Shown here piece after piece: positions 1 to 10,259 of a DNA stretch of 64,000 nt (within the stretch, counting starts at the first letter, position 1; each line of letters starts with the position of its first letter). The notes beneath the pieces are model-generated. The model was not told the DNA's origin and searched no databases. It was given only the letters and a program-made list of their open reading frames with translations. The stretch is from JAOUJD01 sp963841815 (GTDB lineage Bacteria > Pseudomonadota > Gammaproteobacteria > Burkholderiales > Burkholderiaceae_F). The stretch is taken from contig CAWJEE010000011.1 of NCBI GenBank assembly GCA_963841815.1, positions 186,001 through 250,000 of the forward strand, read 5' to 3'. Made by a program: the position numbers and the translations under genes.

Positions 1-2
1 TC

Positions 3-461
3 GCCGAGAAGTACGGGATCGACCTGGTCTCCGTGCCCTACCGCGGCAGCGCTCCGATGATCGCCGACATGCTCGCGTCGCAGATCCCGGCCGGGGTCGC
101 TTCCGTTCCCGAGTTCGTCGAGAACCACAAAGCCGGGAAGCTGCGCGTGGTGGCGGTGCTGGGCAGCCGTCGCCAGGCGGTGCTGCCCGACGTGCCGACC
201 TTCGCGGAGCTCGGCCTGGCCGGCTTCGAAGACGCGCCGTACTACGGCTTCTTCGCGCCGGTCGGGACGCCGAAGGCGGAGATCGACCGGTTCTCGGCCG
301 CGCTGGCGAAGGTGATCGCCATTCCCGACGTCAGGGACAAGTTGACGACGTGGGGCCTGGCGGTCGGGTTCATGCCGCAGCAGCAGCTCGCGGCACGGGA
401 GCGCGCCTACGCGCAGACGTGGGCAAGGATCATCAAGGCGAGCGGCTTCCAGCCGCAGTGA
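3..461 (+). CDS. Tripartite tricarboxylate transporter substrate-binding protein (Bug/TctC family), C-terminal part
   Basis: Periplasmic receptor that captures a small organic anion and delivers it to a TctAB-type secondary transporter; the ligand cannot be told from sequence. Only about 152 C-terminal residues are present. The frame is open from the left edge and ends in TGA at 459-461, so the start and signal peptide lie outside. Family-typical stretches are visible: VPYRGSAPMIADM near the left, then LPDVPTFAELGL, and FFAPVGTPKAEI. The stop lies 21 bp from the convergent cysM stop. Bug receptors are strongly expanded in Burkholderiales, which fits the rest of the window. Confidence 0.9.
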   Translation, partial: AEKYGIDLVSVPYRGSAPMIADMLASQIPAGVASVPEFVENHKAGKLRVVAVLGSRRQAVLPDVPTFAELGLAGFEDAPYYGFFAPVGTPKAEIDRFSAALAKVIAIPDVRDKLTTWGLAVGFMPQQQLAARERAYAQTWARIIKASGFQPQ

Positions 462-482
462 ATGCGCCGGGCGCCCGCGCGC

Positions 483-1397
483 TCAGCGATTGAACACGCC
501 GGTCGACAGATAGCGGTCGCCGCGATCGCACACGATGAACACGATCGTGGCGTTGCGGGACTCGGCCGCCACGCGCAGCGCGATCGACAGCGCACCCGCG
601 GCGGAGATGCCGCAGAAGATGCCTTCCTCGCAGGCCATCCGGCGCGCCATCGCCTCGGCGTCGGCCTGCGTCACGCACTCGATCCGGTCGACGCGTTGCG
701 CGTCGTAGATCTTCGGCAGGTACGCCTCGGGCCACTTGCGGATTCCGGGTATCTGCGAACCTTCCGCGGGCTGGGCGCCGACGATCTCCACCTTCGGGTT
801 CTGCTCCTTCAGGTAGCGCGACACGCCCATGATCGTGCCGGTCGTTCCCATCGCGCTGACGAAGTGCGTGACGGCGCCGGCCGTGTCGCGCCAGATTTCG
901 GGCCCGGTCGTCTCGAAGTGAACGCGCGGATTGTCGCCGTTGGCGAACTGGTCGAGCACCTTGCCTTCGCCGCGCGCCTGCATCTCCATCGCGAGGTCGC
1001 GCGCGTACTCCATGCCGCCCATCGATGCCGGCGTCAGGATCAGTTCCGCGCCGTACGCCGTCATGCTCACGCGACGTTCGGCCGACAGGTTGTCCGGCAT
1101 GATCAGCGTCATCCGGTAGCCCTTCATCGCCGCGATCATCGCCAGTGCGATGCCCGTGTTTCCGCTCGTCGCTTCGATCAGGCGGTCGCCGGGCCTGATC
1201 TCGCCACGCTCCTCGGCGCGGCGGATCATCGACAACGCCGGCCGGTCTTTCACGGACCCACCCGGATTGTTGCCCTCGAGCTTGCCGAGGATCACGTTGC
1301 CGCGCCGCTCGTTGTCTGCGCCCGGAATGCGCTGCAGGCGGACCAGCGGAGTGTTGCCAATGGTCTGGTCGATCGAGGGATGGGGCGGCTTCGTCAT
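483..1397 (-). CDS. cysM: Cysteine synthase B (O-acetylserine sulfhydrylase)
   Basis: Cytosolic PLP enzyme making cysteine from O-acetylserine and sulfide or thiosulfate. The 304-residue protein has the PLP lysine in NNPGGSVKDR (Lys50), the substrate loop SGNTG (79-83) and the phosphate-binding GTTGT (about 185-189). The start ATG at 1397 gives MTKPPHPSIDQTIGNTPLVR and overlaps the lapB stop by ATGA, so it is probably translationally coupled to lapB. The basic GKLEGNN and the short length favour CysM over CysK. In several Burkholderiales hldE and hldD lie between lapB and cysM; here they do not. It is the last gene of the leftward block. Confidence 0.95.
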   Translation of the reverse strand: MTKPPHPSIDQTIGNTPLVRLQRIPGADNERRGNVILGKLEGNNPGGSVKDRPALSMIRRAEERGEIRPGDRLIEATSGNTGIALAMIAAMKGYRMTLIMPDNLSAERRVSMTAYGAELILTPASMGGMEYARDLAMEMQARGEGKVLDQFANGDNPRVHFETTGPEIWRDTAGAVTHFVSAMGTTGTIMGVSRYLKEQNPKVEIVGAQPAEGSQIPGIRKWPEAYLPKIYDAQRVDRIECVTQADAEAMARRMACEEGIFCGISAAGALSIALRVAAESRNATIVFIVCDRGDRYLSTGVFNR

Positions 1398-2566
1398 GCG
1401 ACGTCGAGCTCCTCGATGCGCCGCGGCGGATAGGTGTCCCATCCGGTGCAACCGGGACAATTCCAGTGATATTCACGCGCGCGGAAACCGCAGCGCGTGC
1501 AGCGGTAGCGAGCGAGCTTTCGCGTCTGCCCGCGCAGCAGCGACGCGAGCAGCTGCAGTTCGCCGTCGTCCTTGCTCATCGCGAGCCGCGCTTCCAGCAG
1601 GCGCTCGAAGCCGAGCAGCGAAGGATGGCGGCGAAGTTCCTCGCCGACCAGCGCCTCGGCGGCCGTGGGCCCTTCCCACTCGTTCACGCGCTTCTGCGCC
1701 ACATCGAGCAGGTCGATCGACGGCATGTCCAGCAGCGCGCGCTTGAGCCAGTTCAGCGCGCCGGCGCGATCGCCCGCGGCGTCCATCGCCTCCGTGACGC
1801 GCGACGCGATCAGCGGCACGTGATCCGGCGATGCCGCTTCGACGTTCAGCCACTGGCGCAGCGCGTCGCCGCGGTTGCCGCGCCTCATCTGGAGGTCGCC
1901 CGCCAGGATGAGCGCGCGCACCGACTTGCGGTGGGCCGCGAGCGCCTCGTCGATCGCCTTCTGCGTCTCCTCGAAGCGTCCCTGTTCGAGCGCGTTCGCC
2001 GCCAGTTCGCAGTAAAAGTGCGAGATCGCCACCCCGTGCGACTCGCCCGCCTCGCGCTCGAGCAGGCGCGCGCAGTCGACCGCCTTCAGCCATTCCCGTT
2101 CCATCTGGTAGATGCGCAGCAGCGCGCGCAGCGCATCGAAGCGGTGGTGCGTGTCCTCCAGCAGCCGGGTGAACGCATCCTCCGCGCGGTCGAGCAGGCC
2201 GCCCTTCAGGTAGTCCTGCCCGAGTTCGGCGAGCGCCTGCGACCTCGCGCTCGCGGGAAGGTCCGCGCGGTTGAGCAGGTGCGTGTGAATGCGCACGGCG
2301 CGGTCGAACTCGCCCCGGCGTCGAAACAGGTTGCCGAGCGCGTGATGCAGTTCGATGGTCTCCGGATCGAGCTTGACCACCTCGATGAAGGCATCGATCG
2401 CCTTGTCGTGCTGGTCGTTCAACAGCAGGTTGAGGCCACGGAAGTACGAGCGCGGCAGGCCCGCCTGGTCGGTCGCCCGCGCGCGCGACTCGAAGCCGCG
2501 CGCGAGCCAACCGGCGCCGAACAGCAGCGGCAGCGCGAGCAGGTACCAGAACTCGAACTCGATCAC
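1394..2566 (-). CDS. lapB: Lipopolysaccharide assembly protein B (LapB/YciM)
   Basis: Inner-membrane-anchored TPR protein that, in E. coli, links LPS synthesis to FtsH-mediated LpxC turnover. The 390-residue product has one N-terminal membrane helix (about 5-22), then TPR-like helical repeats, then a C-terminal rubredoxin-type metal knuckle with Cys356, Cys359, Cys370 and Cys373 (CTRCGF and CPGC). Length and order match the family. The start is GTG at 2566 and overlaps the lapA stop (GTGA); its own stop overlaps the cysM start. The context ihfB-lapA-lapB is conserved in proteobacteria. Confidence 0.95.
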   Translation of the reverse strand: MIEFEFWYLLALPLLFGAGWLARGFESRARATDQAGLPRSYFRGLNLLLNDQHDKAIDAFIEVVKLDPETIELHHALGNLFRRRGEFDRAVRIHTHLLNRADLPASARSQALAELGQDYLKGGLLDRAEDAFTRLLEDTHHRFDALRALLRIYQMEREWLKAVDCARLLEREAGESHGVAISHFYCELAANALEQGRFEETQKAIDEALAAHRKSVRALILAGDLQMRRGNRGDALRQWLNVEAASPDHVPLIASRVTEAMDAAGDRAGALNWLKRALLDMPSIDLLDVAQKRVNEWEGPTAAEALVGEELRRHPSLLGFERLLEARLAMSKDDGELQLLASLLRGQTRKLARYRCTRCGFRAREYHWNCPGCTGWDTYPPRRIEELDVA

Positions 2567-2898
2567 GCGCGGTCCCCGACGCCCAATTCGGCGACGGCGC
2601 CCGACTGCCGCGCCGCGCTGAGTCCCCGCTCCACGATGACCTCGGGTTCAGCGACCGCGGGCGAGGTCGCGCGCAGCCGCACGACCTCGCGGCGCATCTT
2701 GTAGATCGGCAGCGCGAGCGCGAGGGCACCTAGCAGCGCGCCGACCGCAACGCAGATCAGCATCACGACGATCAACGGTACCCGGTCGAGCACGAAGTCG
2801 GCACTGAACCGCACCGGCACCGGGGTCGTGTTCTTCAGCGCGAACCACAGCACAAGCAGGAAGAAACCGAGCTTCACGAGCCACGCCAGAAGCTTCAT
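2563..2898 (-). CDS. lapA: LapA family membrane protein (DUF1049)
   Basis: Small inner-membrane partner of LapB. The 111-residue protein has two hydrophobic segments (about 4-20 and 36-62) separated by a short polar loop containing KNTTPVPVRF, the usual LapA signature, followed by a basic and acidic cytoplasmic tail. ATG at 2898 is preceded by a GGGAGAG Shine-Dalgarno sequence. Its stop overlaps the lapB GTG start. A terminator lies between ihfB and this gene, so lapA-lapB-cysM may have a promoter in 2899-2977 or rely on read-through. Confidence 0.88.
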   Translation of the reverse strand: MKLLAWLVKLGFFLLVLWFALKNTTPVPVRFSADFVLDRVPLIVVMLICVAVGALLGALALALPIYKMRREVVRLRATSPAVAEPEVIVERGLSAARQSGAVAELGVGDRA

Positions 2899-2977
2899 CG
2901 TCGCTCTCCCGGACGAAAGACCGCATTGTATGGAATGCCGGACCGGCAGCGCCTTCGTCGACGATTGCGCCAGGGCG

Positions 2978-3003
2978 AAAAAAAAGCCGCGATCCCTCGC
3001 GGC
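2978..3003 (-). terminator. Rho-independent terminator after ihfB
   Basis: On the minus strand, just past the ihfB stop, GCCGCG and CGCGGC form a 6-bp GC stem with a 6-nt loop, followed immediately by eight T residues. It should end the rpsA-ihfB transcript before lapA. Confidence 0.8.
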
Positions 3004-3025
3004 CTTGCAACTGCCTGCAACACGT

Positions 3026-3361
<336 letters not shown>

Positions 3362-3394
3362 GACTTCGCCCCGTTTCCGCCTCGTACCGCCGTC

Positions 3395-5104
<1,710 letters not shown>

Positions 5105-5257
5105 GAAAAAAGGCACTTCCAGTGAGCTCGCTTCGGCATTGCGCCTGGGCGGAGTTGATCAAAGCAGGCGGGGGCAATTGAAGAGGCTCGCGCTGGATCA
5201 GCGCGTCACCCGAACGAAGACGTCCCGACTGCACCGTGTGCGACTACGGCCGTCTGC

Positions 5258-5932
5258 TCAGCCCTCGTCACGCTTTGCGTACCAGTCGAGCACCTGGGCC
5301 ACGACCTCGTCGATCGTGAGCCCGGATGAATCGAGCAGGTAGGCGTCCTCCGCAGGTTTGAGCGGCGAGGCGGTCCGTCCTGCATCCCGCGCGTCGCGTG
5401 CCCGCAGTTCCTGCGAAAGGGTGGCGATATTAGCGGGAAATCCTTTTTCGATCAACTGCTTATGGCGGCGCCCCGCGCGCGCTTCGACGGTGGCGGTCAG
5501 GTAGACCTTGAGCGTCGCGTCCGGAAAGACGACGGTGCCCATGTCGCGCCCGTCGGCCACGAGCCCGGGCGCCTGCCGCCGGGAGCGCTGCAGGTCGAGC
5601 AAGGCCTGCCGGACGCGGGGATGAACCGCGATCTGGGATGCGGCCCGGCTCACCTCTTCCCGCCGGATGTCGTCGGTCACGTCCTGCCCATCCAGTTCGA
5701 TCCGGCCGTCGGCGAAGCCGGGTTCCATCGAGGCAGCCAGGCGGGCGAGCCCGTCCTCGTCCGCGGCATCCACTTGCCGTTGCAGCGCGCGCCACGCGAC
5801 GAGCCGATAGAGGGCGCCGCTGTCCAGGTAGCGAAAGCCGAGAGCCCGCGCCACGCGCTCGGCAATGGTCCCCTTGCCGGACGCCGTCGGCCCGTCGATG
5901 GCGATGACCGGGACCGGGACCGGGGCGCTCAT
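5258..5932 (-). CDS. cmk: Cytidylate kinase
   Basis: Phosphorylates CMP and dCMP with ATP. The 224-residue protein has the P-loop GPTASGKG at 14-21, the CMP-binding segment VADGRDMGTVVFPDA, and the lid-region LRARDARDAGR. Length is usual for the family. ATG at 5932. It sits between aroA and rpsA in the conserved aroA-cmk-rpsA order. A small convergent gene (6022-6252) separates it from aroA only on the opposite strand. Confidence 0.96.
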   Translation of the reverse strand: MSAPVPVPVIAIDGPTASGKGTIAERVARALGFRYLDSGALYRLVAWRALQRQVDAADEDGLARLAASMEPGFADGRIELDGQDVTDDIRREEVSRAASQIAVHPRVRQALLDLQRSRRQAPGLVADGRDMGTVVFPDATLKVYLTATVEARAGRRHKQLIEKGFPANIATLSQELRARDARDAGRTASPLKPAEDAYLLDSSGLTIDEVVAQVLDWYAKRDEG

Positions 5933-6021
5933 GACCGGGCTATCGAAGCGATGGGGACAATCAAATGGACGGTCGCGGAGGGCGTCTCTAGTGTGACGGT
6001 CATGCGTTTACGGAGTCGACC

Positions 6022-6252
6022 ATGCGCGTTCCGCTTTCCATGAGCCTCACGAAGACCGCAACCTTCGCCGGCGTCCACTTCAGCGTGGCGTTCGGCATCG
6101 CGTACCTGCTGACCGGCAGCATCGGCATCGCGAGCGCCATCGCGGTGATCGAACCGATCGCCAATACGGTGGCGTACTTCTTTCACGAGCGGGCCTGGTC
6201 GCGCGTCGGCTGGGGCGCTCCGGCCGTGAGCGCCGCCAGCCGATCGAAGTAA
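6022..6252 (+). CDS. Small DUF2061-type membrane protein, antisense to the aroA 3' end
   Basis: A 76-residue protein with two hydrophobic segments and the DUF2061 pattern: KTATFAGVHFSVAFGIAYLLTG, then a second helix ending EPIANTVAYFFHERAW. Function is unknown for the family. It is the only rightward gene between the left edge cluster and gyrA, and its last 70 bp overlap the aroA 3' end convergently (aroA stops at 6183). Because both proteins show family conservation in the overlap region, neither is an obvious shadow. A downstream ATG (MSLTKT) is an alternative start. Confidence 0.75.
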   Translation: MRVPLSMSLTKTATFAGVHFSVAFGIAYLLTGSIGIASAIAVIEPIANTVAYFFHERAWSRVGWGAPAVSAASRSK

Positions 6253-7514
6253 TCCGGGAACGTCTTCGCCACGCACTTCGGGTCGCGGATGTGCACCGGG
6301 AGCCCGGCAACGGCTGCCAGCGAGAAGCACATCGCGATGCGGTGGTCGTCGTAGGTGTCGATGCTGGCCTCGCGCCAGGTGCCGGGCGGCGTCACGCGCA
6401 ACCAGTCGGCGCCCGCTTCCACCCTGGCGCCGAGCTTGCGAAGTTCGGCGGTCATCGCAGCGATCCGATCCGTCTCCTTGACGCGCCAGGAACCGATGTT
6501 GCGCAGCGTGCTGGGACTGTCGGCGAAGAGCGCCGCGACCGCGATCGTCATCGCGGCGTCGGGAATGTGGTTGAAATCGGCGTCGATGCCCCGCAGCCGC
6601 CCCCGTTCAGGGGCAGCGGCCGAGATGTGGTGCTCACCGACCTCGATCCTCGCGCCCATCGCGGCGAGGGCATCGGCGAAGCGCACGTCGCCCTGCACGC
6701 TGTCGCGCCCGACGCCCTCGACGCGCACCGGCCCCCCGGCGATCGCGCCCAGCGCGAGGAAGTAGGAAGCGCCGCTCGCATCGCCCTCGACCACGAAGCG
6801 GCTGGGCGACCGATAGACGCCGGCAGGCACGACGAACTCGCCGCCTTCCTCGCGCACGGCGACGCCGAACCGCTGCATCAGCGCGATCGTCATCCTCACG
6901 TACGGCTGGGAGATCAGTGTTCCCTGCACGGCGATCCGCAGGCCTCCCTGAGGAGCCACCATCGGCGCGGCCATCAGCAAGCCGCTGAGGAACTGGCTCG
7001 ACACGTCGCTGCGGACCGCGACACGGTCGGCGCTGAGCGAGCGCGCCGGCTCGATCCGCAGGGGCGGAAAACCGGCGCGGTCCAGATAGTGGATGCGCGC
7101 GCCGAGTTCGTTCAGCGCGTCGACGAGATCGCCGATCGGCCGCTCGCGCATGCGGGCAACTCCGTCCAGTTCGTAACGGCCGCCCGCAAACGCGAGCGCG
7201 GCCGTGAGCGAGCGGAAGGCCGTTCCTGCGTTGCCGAGGAAGAGGCTTGCCTCGCGCGCAGGGAAGCGCCCCGCGCACCCGTCGACACGCAGCCCGTCGT
7301 CGGTTGCCGCCAGCGTCACGCCGAGCGCCGTCATCGCTTCGCGCATCACGCGCGTGTCGTCGGCATCGAGCAGGTCGATCAGCAGCGTTGAACCTTTCGC
7401 GAGCGCGGACAGCAGCAGCGCGCGGTTCGAGATGCTCTTCGAACCCGGCATGCGCACCGTGCCCGATGCACGGCGGATGGGATCGACGGTGATGACGGCA
7501 GGCCAGGAAGTCAC
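6183..7514 (-). CDS. aroA: 3-phosphoshikimate 1-carboxyvinyltransferase (EPSP synthase)
   Basis: Sixth step of the shikimate pathway, joining PEP to shikimate-3-phosphate. The 443-residue product has the N-terminal PGSKSISNRALLL, the PEP loop LGNAGTAFRS (about 93-102), and late LGARVEAGADWLRV and DHRIAM motifs. The start is taken as GTG at 7514 since no in-frame ATG lies near and the family N-terminus begins just after it. Unusually, the residue corresponding to E. coli Pro101 is Ser102 (codon TCG). Upstream is the pilin cluster instead of tyrA; downstream is cmk. Confidence 0.95.
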   Translation of the reverse strand: MTSWPAVITVDPIRRASGTVRMPGSKSISNRALLLSALAKGSTLLIDLLDADDTRVMREAMTALGVTLAATDDGLRVDGCAGRFPAREASLFLGNAGTAFRSLTAALAFAGGRYELDGVARMRERPIGDLVDALNELGARIHYLDRAGFPPLRIEPARSLSADRVAVRSDVSSQFLSGLLMAAPMVAPQGGLRIAVQGTLISQPYVRMTIALMQRFGVAVREEGGEFVVPAGVYRSPSRFVVEGDASGASYFLALGAIAGGPVRVEGVGRDSVQGDVRFADALAAMGARIEVGEHHISAAAPERGRLRGIDADFNHIPDAAMTIAVAALFADSPSTLRNIGSWRVKETDRIAAMTAELRKLGARVEAGADWLRVTPPGTWREASIDTYDDHRIAMCFSLAAVAGLPVHIRDPKCVAKTFPDYFDRLAALTAGAPQPTRDQARS

Positions 7515-7549
7515 GCGGCGATGATGCCACGACGGCAACGGCCCTTCGT

Positions 7550-7987
7550 TCACCGATGCCAGCAGACTTCCTCGGTGCTGCCGGATCCCGTGAAGCTGCG
7601 CACGCCCGCTTCGTCGATCGACAGGCTCGCGCACACATCGCTCGCCATCGTCCGGATGGCGGTCGCCGTAATCCTGTAGGTGAAGGCCGTGGCGAACACC
7701 GAGACCGTGTAGTACGCATTGCCCGCGCGCGGAATCTGGCGCCACGGGAACTCGGCCGGCGGCTGTCCGGCGTTCGCCGGGTCGTCGTAACGACCGCGCT
7801 CGGTTCTCCAGCGCTCCATCCAGTGCGCGGCCTCGAGCAATCCGGCCCTTGCCTCGAAGCGCCGACTACGAGCGAGGTATTCAGCGTAGGTGGGCAGCGC
7901 GATCGACGCCAGCACGGCGAGGACGGCCATCGCCACCAGCAGTTCCAGCAGCGAGAAGCCTTCGGCCCCTGGGCTCGGCCCGTTCAT
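7550..7987 (-). CDS. pilE: Type IV pilus minor pilin PilE-like
   Basis: A 145-residue class III signal-peptide protein. A short leader ends in Gly before FSLLELLVAM (prepilin cleavage G/F, Glu at +5), followed by the hydrophobic helix. The remainder is a pilin head with two Cys (near C-terminal DVCASL and EEVCWHR) likely to form the D-region disulfide. The ATG at 7987 overlaps the pilY1 stop (ATGA). Position as last gene of fimT-pilV-pilW-pilX-pilY1 matches PilE in other pilus clusters. It would act in pilus priming at the inner membrane and be exported in the pilus tip. Confidence 0.88.
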   Translation of the reverse strand: MNGPSPGAEGFSLLELLVAMAVLAVLASIALPTYAEYLARSRRFEARAGLLEAAHWMERWRTERGRYDDPANAGQPPAEFPWRQIPRAGNAYYTVSVFATAFTYRITATAIRTMASDVCASLSIDEAGVRSFTGSGSTEEVCWHR

Positions 7988-10239
7988 TTCATCGGCCGCC
8001 ATGAGCGCAACGGCATCAGGCCGGCGCAATTCGTCTCGACCCGCGCCACCGAACCGTCGATGCGCAACCCGGCATGCATGCAGGTGCCTGTCGTTCCGTG
8101 CTGCACCAGTCCGCCGTCGCCCGCGACTCGGTACCGTGGGTTCGCAAGCATCGTCTCGAGGTCGGACGCGGCGAGGCTGTGGACGAGCACGGAGCCTGTA
8201 TCCGCCGGTTGGTACAGCGGCACGAACCCGCCCGTCGTGCCGGGTTCGAAGCGGCGACCGATCGTGACGCCGGTTTCCGCTCCGAATGCGCCACGCGTGA
8301 AGCGGCCGTGAAGGTCGATGCGGTAGAGGTGCGAGCGCCCGGCCAGCGCGCAGGGCACCGTCGTGTCTTCAGGCGTGAAGGTCGAAACGACGAGCATCCC
8401 GCCGTCCAGGAACAGCGGTCCGATCACCCGCTCCTTGCTGGAAGGAGTGGACAGCGGCCGGAACCGCACCCAGAAACCCTTGTCGTTCCAGTCGAAGTTC
8501 GCGAGATCGGGGCGGTGGAGACGGCGAAAGTGGTCGGTGCCGTCCGTGTAGTCCTCCGTGCGCACGAGTTCCACGTCGGCGAACGGAATGGACGACGCTT
8601 GTCCCTGGTCCCGAAGCACGAAGATGCCCTGGTCGTCGCTGTTCGCCGGATCGCCGACCTCGAAGTACTTGCCGGTGCCGAAGGCGACGTGAAGGCCGCC
8701 GAGCGGATGCAGCGCGACGCGCGGCGCCTGGTGGATCGGCCGCGTCATTCCGCCCTCCGTCGCAGTGAAGAGTGGACTCGGAACGCCGGGCGGCTGCTCG
8801 TTGAAGATCTTCCAGTTCGACGGGTTTGACGAACTCAGGTCGAACTTCCAGAGATGACCGAGCTTGTCGCCCGCGTAGACGGCCACGATGTTGCGATTGC
8901 CGTCGTACACCGGCGTCACCGCTCCGAGCCCGTTCCGGTTGCCAGCGGCGCCAACCCCGGTGTCGATGGCGCGGATCAATGAACCGTCCAGCGCGTCGAA
9001 CACCAGCAACGCCGCCGTGTCGTTGCGGCTTTCGTAGCCGTTGCCGACGATGTACGCCCAGGCGCCGTTGGGCTCCGTCGCGACCGCTCCGTCGACGTCG
9101 AAGCGCACGCTGCCGATCACGCCTGCTCCAATGGCCAGGCCGAGAGCGTTCCTCACCAGCACGCTCGGGTGGTCGGCCGCCGTGATGTCCCACAGCACGC
9201 TGCTCGCACCCATCGACGGGCCGGGTGCCGTGACGTCGATCGCGAAGATGCCGGCCGCTCCGGCGCCCATCGTTCCGATGGCGATCGTCTTCCAGCTCGA
9301 GCCGTTCCAGGCGTCGCCCTCGATGACCGGTCCGTCGACCGAGTAGCGATGCGCGTAGGACGGATCGGGCAAAGAGCCCAGGGCGGCGTACGCGGCACGC
9401 GGCACATAGGCGAAGATCTCGCGACCGCTGGACGCGAGCCCGGCGCGCGCATCCAGGACGTGGAACATGCCGTCGTTGGCGCCGAACATGACGATGGGCG
9501 TGCGACTCGACGCCTTCGCCTGTACGTAGCGGCGATATTCCTCGTGACCGCGCACGCCACTGGCGGACTGCGACGCCGCCGGTGCCAGCTGGTAAGCCTG
9601 GTCGCTCGATCTGGAGAAGAGCGGGGTCGAGTTGACGACGTCGCCGAGGACCGTGCTCGGGCGGTCGCGGTAGGCGCCCCCGTTGCGGCGTTCATGCGCT
9701 GCATCGCCGCGCAGCCAGGCGACGATCGGAGGCGTCGCGACGGGACAGGAGTGCGCGCTCGCGTAGACCGGGTCGAGCAGCGCACGCTGGTCCGTGCCCA
9801 GGTTGCACCAATCGAACGCGACGGGCGCCGACGGCGCGGACGAAGTGAAGATCTTCCGCTCGGAAGGCGCCGGGAAGTTCGCCGTCCAGGTGGGTGCGGG
9901 CTCGGTGCTGCGACCGCCGAGGAAACCGAGGTAGGCCTTCGCGTCATGCGCGGTCACGTAGCCTTCCCAGGTCGCCGTGAAGAATCCGCTCTGCACGAAC
10001 AGCGAGTCGTGCGCCAGCGCCGAGGCCGAGAACGACGGCAAGATACCGGCTCCCCGACCGCAGCGCTGGCCGCAACTCACGCTGCAGCCGAGCGTCGGCG
10101 CGAACAACGGCGACTGCGCCACCTGGCCGGCGACGACGCCGGGCCGCAGGGCAGCCAAGGCACAAACCCCGAGCACCAGCAGGGCGTCTGCCGTCTGCCG
10201 TGCAACCGCAATCCGACCCGACCGCCGCGTGATTGCCAC
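7984..10239 (-). CDS. pilY1: Type IV pilus tip adhesin PilY1-like, short form
   Basis: Secreted pilus-tip and biogenesis factor. The 751-residue protein has a signal peptide and the C-terminal PilC/PilY1 beta-propeller. Diagnostic stretches are FVQSGFFTATWEGYV, RDRPSTVLGDVVNSTP and VYAGDKLGHLWKFD. It is much shorter than typical PilY1 (over 1000 residues): the N-terminal von Willebrand-like region is missing, because pilX ends 21 bp upstream of the start. GTG at 10239 has GGGAGG 5 nt upstream. The Ca-binding loop before YAGD reads DGNRNIVAV and lacks two acidic ligands. Its stop overlaps pilE. Confidence 0.9.
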   Translation of the reverse strand: MAITRRSGRIAVARQTADALLVLGVCALAALRPGVVAGQVAQSPLFAPTLGCSVSCGQRCGRGAGILPSFSASALAHDSLFVQSGFFTATWEGYVTAHDAKAYLGFLGGRSTEPAPTWTANFPAPSERKIFTSSAPSAPVAFDWCNLGTDQRALLDPVYASAHSCPVATPPIVAWLRGDAAHERRNGGAYRDRPSTVLGDVVNSTPLFSRSSDQAYQLAPAASQSASGVRGHEEYRRYVQAKASSRTPIVMFGANDGMFHVLDARAGLASSGREIFAYVPRAAYAALGSLPDPSYAHRYSVDGPVIEGDAWNGSSWKTIAIGTMGAGAAGIFAIDVTAPGPSMGASSVLWDITAADHPSVLVRNALGLAIGAGVIGSVRFDVDGAVATEPNGAWAYIVGNGYESRNDTAALLVFDALDGSLIRAIDTGVGAAGNRNGLGAVTPVYDGNRNIVAVYAGDKLGHLWKFDLSSSNPSNWKIFNEQPPGVPSPLFTATEGGMTRPIHQAPRVALHPLGGLHVAFGTGKYFEVGDPANSDDQGIFVLRDQGQASSIPFADVELVRTEDYTDGTDHFRRLHRPDLANFDWNDKGFWVRFRPLSTPSSKERVIGPLFLDGGMLVVSTFTPEDTTVPCALAGRSHLYRIDLHGRFTRGAFGAETGVTIGRRFEPGTTGGFVPLYQPADTGSVLVHSLAASDLETMLANPRYRVAGDGGLVQHGTTGTCMHAGLRIDGSVARVETNCAGLMPLRSWRPMK

Positions 10240-10259
10240 TGTGCCTCCCTCGTGTCCTT

